58,168 bases of DNA from Acinetobacter nectaris CIP 110549 (GCF_000488215.1 NZ_KI530735.1:1-58168); one strand, 5' to 3'. Shown: positions 1 through 10,626, counted from the stretch's first letter. The notes: a model not told the origin generated them from the letters alone. A program made the numbers and translations.

Positions 1-31
1 GTTACCCATGTGAGAGTAAGTCATCGCCAGC
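1..31 (+). rRNA. rrf: 5S ribosomal RNA, 3' end (partial)
   Basis: The first ~31 bases, with the block CATGTGAGAGTAAGTCATCG and then CCAGC, match the conserved 3' arm of Acinetobacter-type 5S rRNA as I remember it. A strong intrinsic terminator follows at once, as expected at the end of an rrn operon. The rest of the gene lies upstream of the window. The exact 3' end (about base 31) is an estimate. Confidence 0.8.
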
Positions 32-42
32 ATTTAATTCTA

Positions 43-70
43 AAGCCTCCCAAACAGGGAGGCTTTTTTT
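43..70 (+). terminator. rRNA operon intrinsic terminator
   Basis: A perfect 9-bp stem (AAGCCTCCC / GGGAGGCTT) with the 5-base loop AAACA is followed by a run of T. It sits 12 bases after the 5S end and should terminate the rrn operon. Confidence 0.9.
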
Positions 71-183
71 ATGCATGCAATAATATAATTAGAATTAGAC
101 CATTGAATTGTATAATTTATATAAATCTTATGATATAAAAAATAATAACGGCATAAAATTTGCTAGTACACTGAGGTTTGTTT

Positions 184-1626
184 ATGAAGCTATCGCTTGG
201 GCTAAAAGTAGCTAATTCTTTATCTTTGACACCTCAATTACAACAAGCAATACGCTTATTGCAGCTATCTAATCTCGAGTTAGAACAAGAAGTTCAGTTG
301 CAGCTTGATAGTAATCCTTTGTTGGAGGCTGTTGATACGGCATCTGAAGAAAATACTATTGTTGAAAAACAGGAAGTAGATCTATCGGATCAATTACAGG
401 TAACAGATATTCCTGAGGATTTACCTATAGATACTCAGTGGGATGATATTTATACGCATCAGCCAACAGCATTAGGTATAGCAGATCTAGATGAGAGAGA
501 AGCGCAATATTCTAAAGAGATAACGCTACAGCAACATTTACAGAATCAAATTAATTTACTGAATTTCTCTAAGCTTGATAAGTTAATAGCAATTTGTATT
601 GTAGATGCATTAGATGAAAAAGGTTTTTTAATCGCTGAGATTTCAGAAATTAAAGAGGCTGTTTTAGGCTTGTTGGAAAATATTAGTTTTAATGAAGAAG
701 ATATAGATGATGAAGAAATATTTGTTGTATTAAAACATATACAGCAACTTGATCCTATTGGTGTAGGTTCGCGGAACTTAGTTGAATGTTTGTCTATTCA
801 ATTAAAATCACTACCAGAGTCAGTACAGTATAAATCTGAAGCTTTAAAAGTCTTATCATATTATCAATTTCTAATAACGAATGATGTTCAGAAGTTACTG
901 AAAGCAACAGGATTAAAGTTACCAGAGCTTAAAGAAACGCTAAATTTAATAAAAACGCTAAAACCATATCCTGGTAGTGATTTTGTAGAAGGTGAAACAG
1001 AGTACCAAATTCCAGATGTTGTTGTTCTTAAGAAGAATGATGTCTGGCAAGTAGGGCTAAATCCAGATGTTGCCCCAAAGCTAAAAGTAAATTCATATTA
1101 TGCGAGTTTTATTAAGCGTGCAGATCAAAGCGAAGACAATCAATACTTGAAAAATCAATTATTAGAGGCAAAAAACTTTATAAAAAGTATTGATGAAAGG
1201 CATAAGACATTGCTAAAAGTTGCAACTTGTATCGTTAAATACCAACGTGATTTTTTAGAATATGGTGAAGAAGCGATGAAACCTCTAATACTGAGAGATG
1301 TTGCAGAGGAGGTTGAATTACATGAGTCAACGGTTTCACGTGTGACTACAAATAAGTATATCTTGACACCCAAAGGGTTGTTTGAATTGAAATACTTCTT
1401 TTCGAGCCATGTATCAACAACGACAGGCGGAGAGTGTTCCTCAACTGCTATTAGAGCAAGAATTAAAAAGTTAATCTCAGCTGAAAGTCCGCAGAAGCCT
1501 TTATCTGATAATAGTATTGCTAATCTATTAAAAGAGGAGGGAATAGATGTTGCGCGTAGAACAGTTGCAAAGTATAGGGAATCATTACATATTCCATCTT
1601 CTTCAGAGAGAAAAGTACTCCTTTAA
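184..1626 (+). CDS. rpoN: RNA polymerase sigma-54 factor RpoN
   Basis: Alternative sigma factor that directs RNA polymerase to -24/-12 promoters and needs AAA+ activators. The N-terminal ~50 residues are the Gln/Leu-rich activator-interacting region (TPQLQQAIRLLQLSN). A core-binding region follows, then a helix-turn-helix region and the diagnostic RpoN box ARRTVAKYRE near residues 457-466. Length of 480 aa is normal for the family. The ATG at 184 is preferred over a TTG two codons earlier because TGAGG at 172-176 is well spaced for it. In enterobacteria rpoN is followed by hpf, ptsN and rapZ; none is here, and ibaG-murA comes next after a 230-base gap. The gene sits directly behind an rRNA operon terminator, so it needs its own promoter in the AT-rich 71-183 stretch. 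Confidence 0.97.
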   Translation: MKLSLGLKVANSLSLTPQLQQAIRLLQLSNLELEQEVQLQLDSNPLLEAVDTASEENTIVEKQEVDLSDQLQVTDIPEDLPIDTQWDDIYTHQPTALGIADLDEREAQYSKEITLQQHLQNQINLLNFSKLDKLIAICIVDALDEKGFLIAEISEIKEAVLGLLENISFNEEDIDDEEIFVVLKHIQQLDPIGVGSRNLVECLSIQLKSLPESVQYKSEALKVLSYYQFLITNDVQKLLKATGLKLPELKETLNLIKTLKPYPGSDFVEGETEYQIPDVVVLKKNDVWQVGLNPDVAPKLKVNSYYASFIKRADQSEDNQYLKNQLLEAKNFIKSIDERHKTLLKVATCIVKYQRDFLEYGEEAMKPLILRDVAEEVELHESTVSRVTTNKYILTPKGLFELKYFFSSHVSTTTGGECSSTAIRARIKKLISAESPQKPLSDNSIANLLKEEGIDVARRTVAKYRESLHIPSSSERKVLL

Positions 1627-1704
1627 TATTATAATTTAGTTCCATTAATACTGAATAAAACCAAGTTGATTATTAAATAAGTGAATAGCATGTTTATATT
1701 AGAG

Positions 1705-1740
1705 ATGAGATGTAGGTAACTTGTCTCAAGATCTCATTTT
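1705..1740 (+). terminator. possible rpoN terminator
   Basis: ATGAGAT (1705-1711) and ATCTCAT (1731-1737) form a 7-bp stem with a long 19-base loop, followed by only four T. It is the best terminator candidate in the gap after rpoN, but a weak one. Confidence 0.35.
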
Positions 1741-1856
1741 AAATAAAGCTTTTCATCTTTTTTGTTTCAAAATTATTTAGACTTAATGAATTATTTTTAT
1801 GATTTATAGTAAAATATCCGACTTTTAGCCGTAGGTCCAAAGCGAGGTCTTTGATA

Positions 1857-2108
1857 ATGAATAGCGAACAACTCACAGAAATTTTAAAACAAGCATTCCC
1901 AAATGCAGAAGTAGTTGTGAGTGGACAAGCAGGCAAGTTTGACCTACGAGTTGTTGATGATCAGTTTGAAGGGAAACGCCCTGTTGCACGTCAGCAGCTT
2001 GTATATGCACCACTAAATAGTTTTATTGCAAGTGGTGAAGTACATGCAGTAACAATTAAAGCAATGACAAAAGAAGAATGGCGTAAAGCCAGCATGTTCG
2101 GAGTATAA
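1857..2108 (+). CDS. ibaG: BolA-family protein IbaG
   Basis: Small BolA/IbaG-family protein of 83 aa. Family members bind monothiol glutaredoxins and [2Fe-2S] clusters and act in iron-sulfur and acid-stress physiology. The sequence has the compact BolA fold pattern, including V-x-D-Q-F-x-G-x-R-x-V-x-R-Q-Q-x-V-Y and the closing H-A-V-T-I-K-A-M-T segment. The ATG at 1857 is chosen because GAGG at 1844-1847 is well placed; an in-frame TTG at 1851 lies too close to it. The gene ends 7 bases before murA, the ibaG-murA pairing also found in E. coli, so the two are probably co-transcribed. Confidence 0.93.
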   Translation: MNSEQLTEILKQAFPNAEVVVSGQAGKFDLRVVDDQFEGKRPVARQQLVYAPLNSFIASGEVHAVTIKAMTKEEWRKASMFGV

Positions 2109-2115
2109 AATATAA

Positions 2116-4065
<1,950 letters not shown>

Positions 4066-4139
4066 TCGTAAAATTGATTAAATTTATGAGAGTAAGTCAA
4101 AAATATGATGAACTCTTGTAAATTGAATGAGATATCGTG

Positions 4140-4194
4140 CCCACAAGTGACTTTAAAAAGGTTAAACTTAAGCCTTAATTGTTTAACTTGTGGG
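4140..4194 (+). promoter_or_regulatory. long stem-loop just upstream of hisD
   Basis: CCCACAAGT (4140-4148) is perfectly complementary to ACTTGTGGG (4186-4194). Inside it GTTAAAC (4161-4167) can pair with GTTTAAC (4181-4187), which shares two bases with the outer stem, so the two pairings compete. The right arm ends 7 bases before the hisD ATG and covers the only Shine-Dalgarno-like bases (GTGGG). It could act as an attenuator or as a translation-gating structure. The pairing is seen; the function is inferred. Confidence 0.5.
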
Positions 4195-4201
4195 TAAATT
4201 G

Positions 4202-5491
4202 ATGCGACGTTTATCGACTCAAGACCAAAATTTCAAACAGGTCTTTGCGGATTTATTGGCTTTTGAAACTGTCAATGATCCTGAGCTTCTTTCAACTGTA
4301 GATAAAATTATTTCTGATGTTCGTCAGTTCGGTGATGAGCATGTTCTTAAATTAACTCAGCAGTTCGATCGACATCCCGCGCATCATTTTTCTGAACTCG
4401 AGTTGACTCAAGAGCAATTAAAAGCTGCATTTGATCATTTAGACTCTGATGTACGTAAGGCATTAGAGCTTGCCGCACAGCGTATCCGTACTTTCCATGA
4501 AGCACAGAAGCAAGATGGTTGGAGTTATATTGATGACCTTGGAAATACATTGGGTCAAAAAGTAACACCTCTTGATCGTGTAGGCATTTATGTGCCCGGT
4601 GGCTTGGCGTCCTATCCATCTTCTGTATTAATGAATGCTGTGCCTGCACATGTAGCAGGTGTTGCCGAAATCATTATGGTTGTGCCTGCACCAAAAGGCG
4701 ATCTGAACCCACTTGTACTAGCTGCTGCTTATCTTGCAGGTGTAAGCCGTGTATTTACAATTGGTGGTGCACAGGCTGTGGCAGCATTAGCATATGGTAC
4801 ACAAACCATTCCACGTGTAGATAAAATTACAGGACCAGGCAACCGTTTTGTTGCGGCTGCAAAACGGGCTGTATTTGGGCAATGTGGCATTGATATGATT
4901 GCAGGGCCTTCAGAAATTTTAGTCTATGCTGAAGGCAATAATGATCCTAAATGGATCGCAATGGATGTGTTGTCTCAAGCAGAGCATGATACGGTTGCAC
5001 AAGCTATTCTTATTACACCTGATGAGAAATTTTTAGAAGAGGTTGCGCAAGCAATCGAATCACATTTAGCTGAATTACCAAAAGCAGAAATAGCGCGTAC
5101 TTCAATTGAGAATCGTGGTGCTTTAGTCCTTGTGAAAGATAGAGCAGAAGCGATTGAGCTGATTAATCAAGTCGCTCCTGAACATTTAGAGCTGTGTTTA
5201 GATGATGCTCAAGCAATGAGTGAAGAAATTCGTCATGCAGGTGCAATCTTTATGGGAAGGTATACACCTGAAGCAATTGGTGATTATTGTGCGGGGCCAA
5301 ACCATGTTTTACCAACTTCAGGTACAGCACGTTTTTCTTCACCGTTAGGGGTGTATGATTTTCAGAAACGTTCTAGTCTGATTATGTGCTCGCAAGAAGG
5401 TGTGAAACCATTGGCAAAAGCTGCTGATATTTTGGCACAAGAAGAAAACTTAGATGCACATGCACGCTCTGCACGTTATCGCTATAAATAA
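4202..5491 (+). CDS. hisD: histidinol dehydrogenase HisD
   Basis: Catalyses the last two NAD-dependent oxidations from histidinol to histidine; zinc enzyme of the cytoplasm. Recognisable motifs are VGIYVPGGLASYPSSVLMN, the TGPGNRFVAAAKR segment, IDMIAGPSEILV, the base pair of residues in APEHLEL, and the GDYCAGPNHVLPTSGTARFSSPL block. The ATG at 4202 (429 aa) gives the usual N terminus MRRLSTQD; an in-frame GTG at 4190 would add four residues. The ribosome-binding site is weak and lies inside the stem-loop ending at 4194. Confidence 0.97.
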   Translation: MRRLSTQDQNFKQVFADLLAFETVNDPELLSTVDKIISDVRQFGDEHVLKLTQQFDRHPAHHFSELELTQEQLKAAFDHLDSDVRKALELAAQRIRTFHEAQKQDGWSYIDDLGNTLGQKVTPLDRVGIYVPGGLASYPSSVLMNAVPAHVAGVAEIIMVVPAPKGDLNPLVLAAAYLAGVSRVFTIGGAQAVAALAYGTQTIPRVDKITGPGNRFVAAAKRAVFGQCGIDMIAGPSEILVYAEGNNDPKWIAMDVLSQAEHDTVAQAILITPDEKFLEEVAQAIESHLAELPKAEIARTSIENRGALVLVKDRAEAIELINQVAPEHLELCLDDAQAMSEEIRHAGAIFMGRYTPEAIGDYCAGPNHVLPTSGTARFSSPLGVYDFQKRSSLIMCSQEGVKPLAKAADILAQEENLDAHARSARYRYK

Positions 5492-5500
5492 GAAAAATAA

Positions 5501-5519
5501 GGTGGTCTGTAAGACCACC
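5501..5519 (+). other. hairpin between hisD and hisC
   Basis: GGTGGTCT (5501-5508) and AGACCACC (5512-5519) form a perfect 8-bp GC-rich stem with a 3-base loop. Only a short T4 follows 4 bases later, and hisC starts 20 bases downstream. It could be a partial terminator or an mRNA-processing or stability element that sets the hisD:hisC ratio. Confidence 0.6.
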
Positions 5520-5538
5520 GCACTTTTGAGATAAGTAA

Positions 5539-6624
5539 ATGACTATGACAAATGAAAAAATGCGCTTTTGGAGTCCAGAAGTTCGTGAGCTTGAGCCTTA
5601 TGTGCCTGGTGAACAGCCCAAAATTCAAAATCTATTAAAGCTAAATACCAATGAAAACCCTTATCCACCTTCACCAAAGGTTGCACAAGCATTAGAAAAA
5701 CAACTGTCGAATCAGGCTGATCTATTACGTTTGTATCCAGACCCTGATGCGAGTGTTTTGAAGGAAGCGATTGCAAAGCAGCAACATGTTACTGCAGATC
5801 ATGTATTTGTTGGTAATGGTTCCGATGAAGTGTTAGCACACATTTTTAAAGCATTCTTTCAACAAGAAGAGCCTGTTTTATATTCAGATATTACTTACAG
5901 TTTTTATCCTGTATATAGTCAATTTTTCAAGACAAAAACAAAAATTGTACCTTTAAATGAGCAGTTTGAAATTGATATTAAGGACTATCAGCAACCTAAT
6001 GGTGGGATTATCATTACGAATCCGAATGCACCAACAAGTATTGCATTGCCTTTAACAGAAATTGAAAAATTGTTATGTGATCATCCTGATCGTGTTGTAG
6101 TGATTGATGAAGCTTATGTCGATTTTGGTGCTGAGTCAGCAGTCGCTTTGGTCGACCGTTATGAAAATTTAGTGGTGTGCCAAACAACTTCTAAGTCGCG
6201 TTCACTTGCAGGGCTTCGAGTGGGTTATGCAATTGCACAACCGCATTTAATTGCTGCGCTAGAAACTGTAAAAAATAGCTTTAACTCTTATCCGATAGAC
6301 CGCCTTGCAATTGCTGCTGCGGTTGCTTCTTTTGAGGATCAACCATATTTTGAAGAGCATTGCCAAAAAGTTATTGTGAGTCGTGAACAATTGATTACAG
6401 ACTTAAAAGCTTTAGGTTTTAATGTATTGTCATCTAAAGCCAATTTTATATTTACTTCTCATCAGATTGAAAAGGCAAATGTATTGGCAGAAAAGCTGCG
6501 TGAACAAGGTGTTATTGTTCGTTATTTCAATAAGCCAAGAATTGATAACTTCCTGCGTATTACCATTGGTACAGATATTGAAAATAAACGACTTGTGCAA
6601 AGTTTGGAAAAAATTCTACATTAA
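5539..6624 (+). CDS. hisC: histidinol-phosphate aminotransferase HisC
   Basis: PLP-dependent class I/II aminotransferase that converts imidazole acetol phosphate to histidinol phosphate. It has the N-terminal [14 protein letters not shown] segment, the cofactor region [13 protein letters not shown], the DEAYVDFG motif and the PLP-binding lysine in [16 protein letters not shown]. Length of 361 aa is normal. Start at 5539 or the second ATG at 5545 (MTMTNEK) cannot be decided; GAG at 5528-5530 fits the first. It follows hisD by 47 bases, completing the local his block; the other his genes are elsewhere. Confidence 0.96.
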   Translation: MTMTNEKMRFWSPEVRELEPYVPGEQPKIQNLLKLNTNENPYPPSPKVAQALEKQLSNQADLLRLYPDPDASVLKEAIAKQQHVTADHVFVGNGSDEVLAHIFKAFFQQEEPVLYSDITYSFYPVYSQFFKTKTKIVPLNEQFEIDIKDYQQPNGGIIITNPNAPTSIALPLTEIEKLLCDHPDRVVVIDEAYVDFGAESAVALVDRYENLVVCQTTSKSRSLAGLRVGYAIAQPHLIAALETVKNSFNSYPIDRLAIAAAVASFEDQPYFEEHCQKVIVSREQLITDLKALGFNVLSSKANFIFTSHQIEKANVLAEKLREQGVIVRYFNKPRIDNFLRITIGTDIENKRLVQSLEKILH

Positions 6625-6659
6625 TTAAAATAGCTCTAAATTATAAATAGAAGAATAAT

Positions 6660-7847
6660 ATGAAAAAAATGACAATTTGTTTAAATATGATTGTCAAGAA
6701 TGAGGCGAATATTATTGTAGAAACTCTCAATAATATTCGTTCATTTATTGAAATTGATTATATTGTAATTTGTGATACAGGCTCATCTGATGGTACACAA
6801 GAGATAATTAAAAGTTATTTAGACAGGTATCATCTGCAAGGTGAAGTCCTAGAGCATATTTGGAAGGACTTCGCCCATAATCGTAATTTAGCTTTAGACG
6901 CATGCAAAGGTAAGTCAGATTATATTTTAGTTTTTGATGCCGATGACCGCTTTTACGGAGATTTCATATTACCAAATCCATTATCGTATGATATTTATCA
7001 TCTTACTTTTAAAAGTGCTGAGCGGGAATTTTTTTATAAACGTAAGTTACTTTTTCGAAATAATGGGCTTGTAAAGTGGGTTGGGGTGTTACATGAAAGT
7101 ATTGTAAATATAGAGTCCAACCTATCTGAATTTGAGGTTCAAGGGCATTACTATATTCAAACAGGTCATTTTGGTGCAAGAAGCCAAGATCCTCAAAAAT
7201 ATTTAAAAGATGCAGAGGTACTTACGCAAGCATTTGAGAATGAGAAGGATGATCTTCTTTTAAAAGCAAGATATGCTTATTACGCAGCAACATCGTATTA
7301 TAGTTATAACGATATTAATCAAGCGATTTTTTGGTTTAAGAAAAGAGTTGAGTGTATACCTTTAACACCTAATAAGTTTGAGAGCTATTTGGCTTGTCGC
7401 TATTTAGGTGCTATTTATAAAGAACAGCATTGCTTAGATCAAGCTATATTATTTTGGTTGAAAGGATGTAATATTGAACCTTTATATCTTGAGTGTTTTT
7501 ATGAGTTAAGTTTGCTCTATTCTGAACAGGGTGAATATCAAATTTCTTATGATTTTATTTACTTAGCCAAACAGAAGAAAATACATAAACAGGCTACAGC
7601 ATCAGAACTACCTATTCTAGATTACGGTATAGATTATCAGCTACTCACAATGGGGGTTAAAGTTGAAGAGTATGATTGGGCTTATCAGGCATGGAAAGAT
7701 TTACTCAAACAACCTTTTTATTCGAAAGTGCTATCTGAAATAATCTTAAGCTATCATGAGGTATTTCAAGCTCAATTTATAAAGGAAAAAATGAGCGTTA
7801 AAACATCTCTACAAGAAAAACTAGAGCTACATAAAAGTTATGTTTGA
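6660..7847 (+). CDS. family 2 glycosyltransferase with TPR-like C-terminal half
   Basis: The N-terminal ~200 residues are a GT-A glycosyltransferase domain: the LNMIVKNEAN opening, CDTGSSDGT for nucleotide binding, and the metal-binding DADD at residues 93-96. The rest is helical with alternating aromatic and alanine positions like TPR repeats (LLLKARYAYYAATSYYSYND, LACRYLGAIYKEQ). Proteins of this build transfer sugars to surface glycans or proteins; donor and acceptor cannot be told here. No signal peptide or membrane segment, so it is probably cytoplasmic. It starts 35 bases after hisC on the same strand, and its last 10 bases overlap the convergent pabB end. Base composition looks more AT-rich than the his genes, which could mean it was acquired. 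Confidence 0.8.
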   Translation: MKKMTICLNMIVKNEANIIVETLNNIRSFIEIDYIVICDTGSSDGTQEIIKSYLDRYHLQGEVLEHIWKDFAHNRNLALDACKGKSDYILVFDADDRFYGDFILPNPLSYDIYHLTFKSAEREFFYKRKLLFRNNGLVKWVGVLHESIVNIESNLSEFEVQGHYYIQTGHFGARSQDPQKYLKDAEVLTQAFENEKDDLLLKARYAYYAATSYYSYNDINQAIFWFKKRVECIPLTPNKFESYLACRYLGAIYKEQHCLDQAILFWLKGCNIEPLYLECFYELSLLYSEQGEYQISYDFIYLAKQKKIHKQATASELPILDYGIDYQLLTMGVKVEEYDWAYQAWKDLLKQPFYSKVLSEIILSYHEVFQAQFIKEKMSVKTSLQEKLELHKSYV

Positions 7848-9154
7848 TACCAAGTATTAATAAGGTCAAGCATGGCATCGACCTTATCAAAGCATTCTTG
7901 GTATTCCGCTTCTTCTTCTGATGCAATGGTGATACCACCACCTGCCCAAATGGAAAGTTCATCTTGGTACTTTTGAATAGAACGTATCAGAATATTCCAA
8001 CAACCTGTGCCATCTAAGTTGAAATATCCAAGTGAGCCACAGTATGCACCTCGTGGTTTTTGTTCTAATTCTTCAATAATTTCCATTGCCCGAATTTTAG
8101 GTGCGCCTGTAATTGAGCCACCCGGTAATGCTGTAAGTAGCATATGCAAGGGAGAAGTTTCGGCAGTAAGTGTTGCTTGAATTTCACTTACCATATGGTG
8201 TACTTGCTTAAAGCTTTCAATCTCAAAGAGTTTTGGGGTTTTTACTGATCCATTTTCAGCATATACACTTAGGTCATTACGTAGCAGGTCTACAATCATT
8301 AAATTTTCAGCTTGGTCTTTCTCAGAATCTTTTAATTTTTGTTTTGAAATCTCATCTTGGCTTTGATCTGAAAATCTTGGCATAGTGCCTTTAATTGGAC
8401 GTGTGCGTATTTCCCGATTGTTATGGAACTCAATAAATAATTCTGGAGAGCAACTGAGTAACTCAAATTCATCTACCTTAAGATAACCCGCATAAGGTGC
8501 ATTTGTGAGTTGCCAAAAAGCATCTGCTGTGGCAATCAATTGCCCTTGCGCCGTTGCTGAAAATTTTTGTGTAAGATTAATTTGGTAACAGTCTCCTGCA
8601 CGTATATATTCTTGAATTTTTTGAAAATTTTGATTGTATTGTTGTTTTGACCATTCAGCTTGGCAAGATGTTTCGAGTTTGAATATTTGCTGAGAAAAAG
8701 ATGCTGTAAGTTTTTTTACTACTAGATCATAGATTTCAGATGCTTTCGCTTCTGTACTATAAAAAATCCACTGGTGATTTTCATATTTTAAGTATGAGTG
8801 ATATAGACCTAAATATGCAGCAGGTTGGCTATGCTGAGGATATGAGACACTTTGTTGGGTAGCATAGTCATATCCGATAAATCCCATCCATCCACCTGAA
8901 AAACCATGCGTATTTTTAGGAGGGTGCTGTAGCTGAATAAAATCAAGTGGACTTTGATTTTCTATCGATTGATAAGAAAAGTTATTTTGTCTTTTAAAGT
9001 AATGTGACTCATTTTGCACCAACCAATATCTTTCAGGTAAGAATGCAATCACAGGTTTACCATGGTCTTGTAAGTAGATAATGCCATGCAGTTCTTGTAG
9101 TTTTTGCAGTACCTGTGCAGGAGAGAGTGTTAAATCTGAGAGGTTTTTTTGCAT
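7838..9154 (-). CDS. pabB: aminodeoxychorismate synthase component I PabB
   Basis: Converts chorismate and ammonia to 4-amino-4-deoxychorismate for folate synthesis. The C-terminal chorismate-binding domain is complete (GDCYQINLTQKF, LPGGSITGAPK, the GAYCGSLGYF and EEEAEYQEC regions). The motif PIKGTMPR at 253-260 carries the lysine (Lys255) typical of PabB where anthranilate synthase TrpE has alanine (PIAGT), so this is PabB. Length is 438 aa. The glutamine amidotransferase partner PabA is not adjacent. It lies 68 bases downstream of the Nudix gene on the same strand, and its 3' end overlaps the glycosyltransferase by 10 bases. Confidence 0.94.
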   Translation of the reverse strand: MQKNLSDLTLSPAQVLQKLQELHGIIYLQDHGKPVIAFLPERYWLVQNESHYFKRQNNFSYQSIENQSPLDFIQLQHPPKNTHGFSGGWMGFIGYDYATQQSVSYPQHSQPAAYLGLYHSYLKYENHQWIFYSTEAKASEIYDLVVKKLTASFSQQIFKLETSCQAEWSKQQYNQNFQKIQEYIRAGDCYQINLTQKFSATAQGQLIATADAFWQLTNAPYAGYLKVDEFELLSCSPELFIEFHNNREIRTRPIKGTMPRFSDQSQDEISKQKLKDSEKDQAENLMIVDLLRNDLSVYAENGSVKTPKLFEIESFKQVHHMVSEIQATLTAETSPLHMLLTALPGGSITGAPKIRAMEIIEELEQKPRGAYCGSLGYFNLDGTGCWNILIRSIQKYQDELSIWAGGGITIASEEEAEYQECFDKVDAMLDLINTWYQT

Positions 9155-9222
9155 AACAAAATCTTAGCCACATTGTAGATGCTATTTTACAAAGAATTGA
9201 CAGCATAGGGCAACAGAAGTGA

Positions 9223-9771
9223 TTAAAGCTTATGTGATTCAGAGCATATGGTTTCAAAATGCAGAGGGTATTGCTGGCGCTTTCTATCTTTGAAGTAATG
9301 GAGCAAGGTTTGTTTTACGCTTGGAAATGCCAATGCATCCCATGGTATATCTTCCTCTTTAAAGAGACGGGTTTCTATGGTTTCAGGCCCGGCCCCAAAA
9401 GTACCATTTTGAAGGTTTGCCTTAAACAGTGCGTAGATTTGTCCGATATGTGGAATATCGTACATACAATATAAACTTTCAATATCAATGTTTGCTTCGG
9501 CTTCTTCGAAGGTTTCACGTGCTGCACCTTCAGCCATCGTTTCTGCAAGCTCCATATATCCTGCAGGTAGTGTCCATAGCCCATAGCGAGGTTCGATGGC
9601 TCTTCTACAAAGTAGAACTTGATCTTGCCAAAGAACCAATGCCCCACAAATAACTTTGGGGTTTTCATAATGAATATTGCCACAAGACAGACAGACTTGA
9701 CGTTTTTTACTGTCACCTAATGGGATTTTTTCTATTGTTTCATGTCCACATTTTTGGCAGTAGTGCATCAT
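9223..9771 (-). CDS. zinc-ribbon Nudix hydrolase
   Basis: Nudix pyrophosphohydrolase of 182 aa. It begins with a zinc ribbon (CQKCG ... CLSCG) followed by the Nudix box G-x5-E-x7-RE-x2-EE (GYMELAETMAEGAARETFEE). This arrangement is typical of small hydrolases acting on NADH, ADP-ribose or FAD-like dinucleotides; the substrate cannot be set from sequence. The usual glycine after the EE pair is replaced by A-E, a mild deviation. The start at 9771 is chosen because AGAAG lies about 5 bases upstream and the protein then begins MMHYCQKCG; an upstream in-frame ATG at 9813 would add a 14-residue tail without a good ribosome site. Probably co-transcribed with pabB. Confidence 0.9.
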   Translation of the reverse strand: MMHYCQKCGHETIEKIPLGDSKKRQVCLSCGNIHYENPKVICGALVLWQDQVLLCRRAIEPRYGLWTLPAGYMELAETMAEGAARETFEEAEANIDIESLYCMYDIPHIGQIYALFKANLQNGTFGAGPETIETRLFKEEDIPWDALAFPSVKQTLLHYFKDRKRQQYPLHFETICSESHKL

Positions 9772-10001
9772 CGTATTTCTTCTATATGGGTAGGTGAATT
9801 TGCCGAATTTCATTATTTTGGCATGTCATCTTAAAAAAGTCAGCAATATTCCCGTTACAGTCATTGCTTTTAAAAGAATAAAGATATTTTTTTGATTTAT
9901 ATAAACGATTTATTTGTTGATTTATAGTTGGAATTTCGCTGTTTTCTCATGACTTACAAGGCTAATCGAAGTATCTTAAACACTAGAAAAGGAGAAAAAT
10001 A

Positions 10002-10544
10002 ATGATGTATAAATATAATGGTTATGTGCCAACAACTGCATGTATTCCTTGGGATGGTTGGATTGAAGAAACAGCAAATATTATTGGTGATGTTCATTTA
10101 GGGAGTAAAGTGAATATTTGGTTTGGTGCAATTGTAAGAGGGGATACAGGTAAAGTACGTATTGGGCATTATAGTAATGTTCAGGCTTATAGCATTTTAG
10201 ATATGGGATGTGCAGATCGTTTAGATGTAGGTCAGTATGTGAGTATCGAGCATCATGTGACATTACGTGGTTGCAAAGTTGGTGACTATACATTAATTGG
10301 TATGCACAGTATTGTTTCAGAGCATGCTGTGGTTGGAAGCTATTGTGTGGTGGAAGCCAATACAGTGATAGAAGAAAATCAGATTATTCCTGATTATTCA
10401 GTTGTTGCAGGTGTACCTGCGAAAGTCATTTCAAATGTGACAGAAAAAGATGTACAAAAGATTAAGCATAAAGCATATGCATCTTTTGAACTGATTGAAA
10501 ATTATAGAGAGCTAGAACCTTATTGGTTTAACGATAACGAATAA
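10002..10544 (+). CDS. gamma-carbonic-anhydrase-like hexapeptide-repeat protein
   Basis: Left-handed beta-helix protein of 180 aa with consecutive hexapeptide repeats (ANIIGDVHLGSKVNIW, IVRGDTG, VGDYTLIGMHSIV). Overall it resembles the YrdA/PaaY/gamma-CA group. Aligned by eye with E. coli YrdA, the first zinc-ligand histidine (LHV) is replaced by Asp67 (SILDM), His84 is kept (SIEHH), and the third (MLHG) is Arg89 (TLRG). Two of three expected zinc ligands are therefore missing, and carbonic anhydrase activity is doubtful. AAGGAG at 9989-9994 fits ATG 10002 or 10005. It is monocistronic, divergent from the Nudix gene, and ends in its own terminator. Confidence 0.85.
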   Translation: MMYKYNGYVPTTACIPWDGWIEETANIIGDVHLGSKVNIWFGAIVRGDTGKVRIGHYSNVQAYSILDMGCADRLDVGQYVSIEHHVTLRGCKVGDYTLIGMHSIVSEHAVVGSYCVVEANTVIEENQIIPDYSVVAGVPAKVISNVTEKDVQKIKHKAYASFELIENYRELEPYWFNDNE

Positions 10545-10554
10545 TTATAAAGAG

Positions 10555-10600
10555 GGTATCGCAAAGCTTTTTAGAGTTGCGTATGATACCTTAAATTTTT
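10555..10600 (+). terminator. terminator after the gamma-CA-like gene
   Basis: GGTATC (10555-10560) pairs with GATACC (10585-10590), and GCAA with TTGC inside it; TTAAATTTTT follows. Confidence 0.6.
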
Positions 10601-10626
10601 AAGTTTCTTTCACAATAAGGGCATGC

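Noticed and set aside
4087..4099. 13-base match (TGAGAGTAAGTCA) to the 5S rRNA end at 11-23
   Set aside because: Only 13 bases, no further similarity on either side; a chance match is likely in a 58-kb AT-rich window, and it shows no sign of an rRNA fragment or attachment site.
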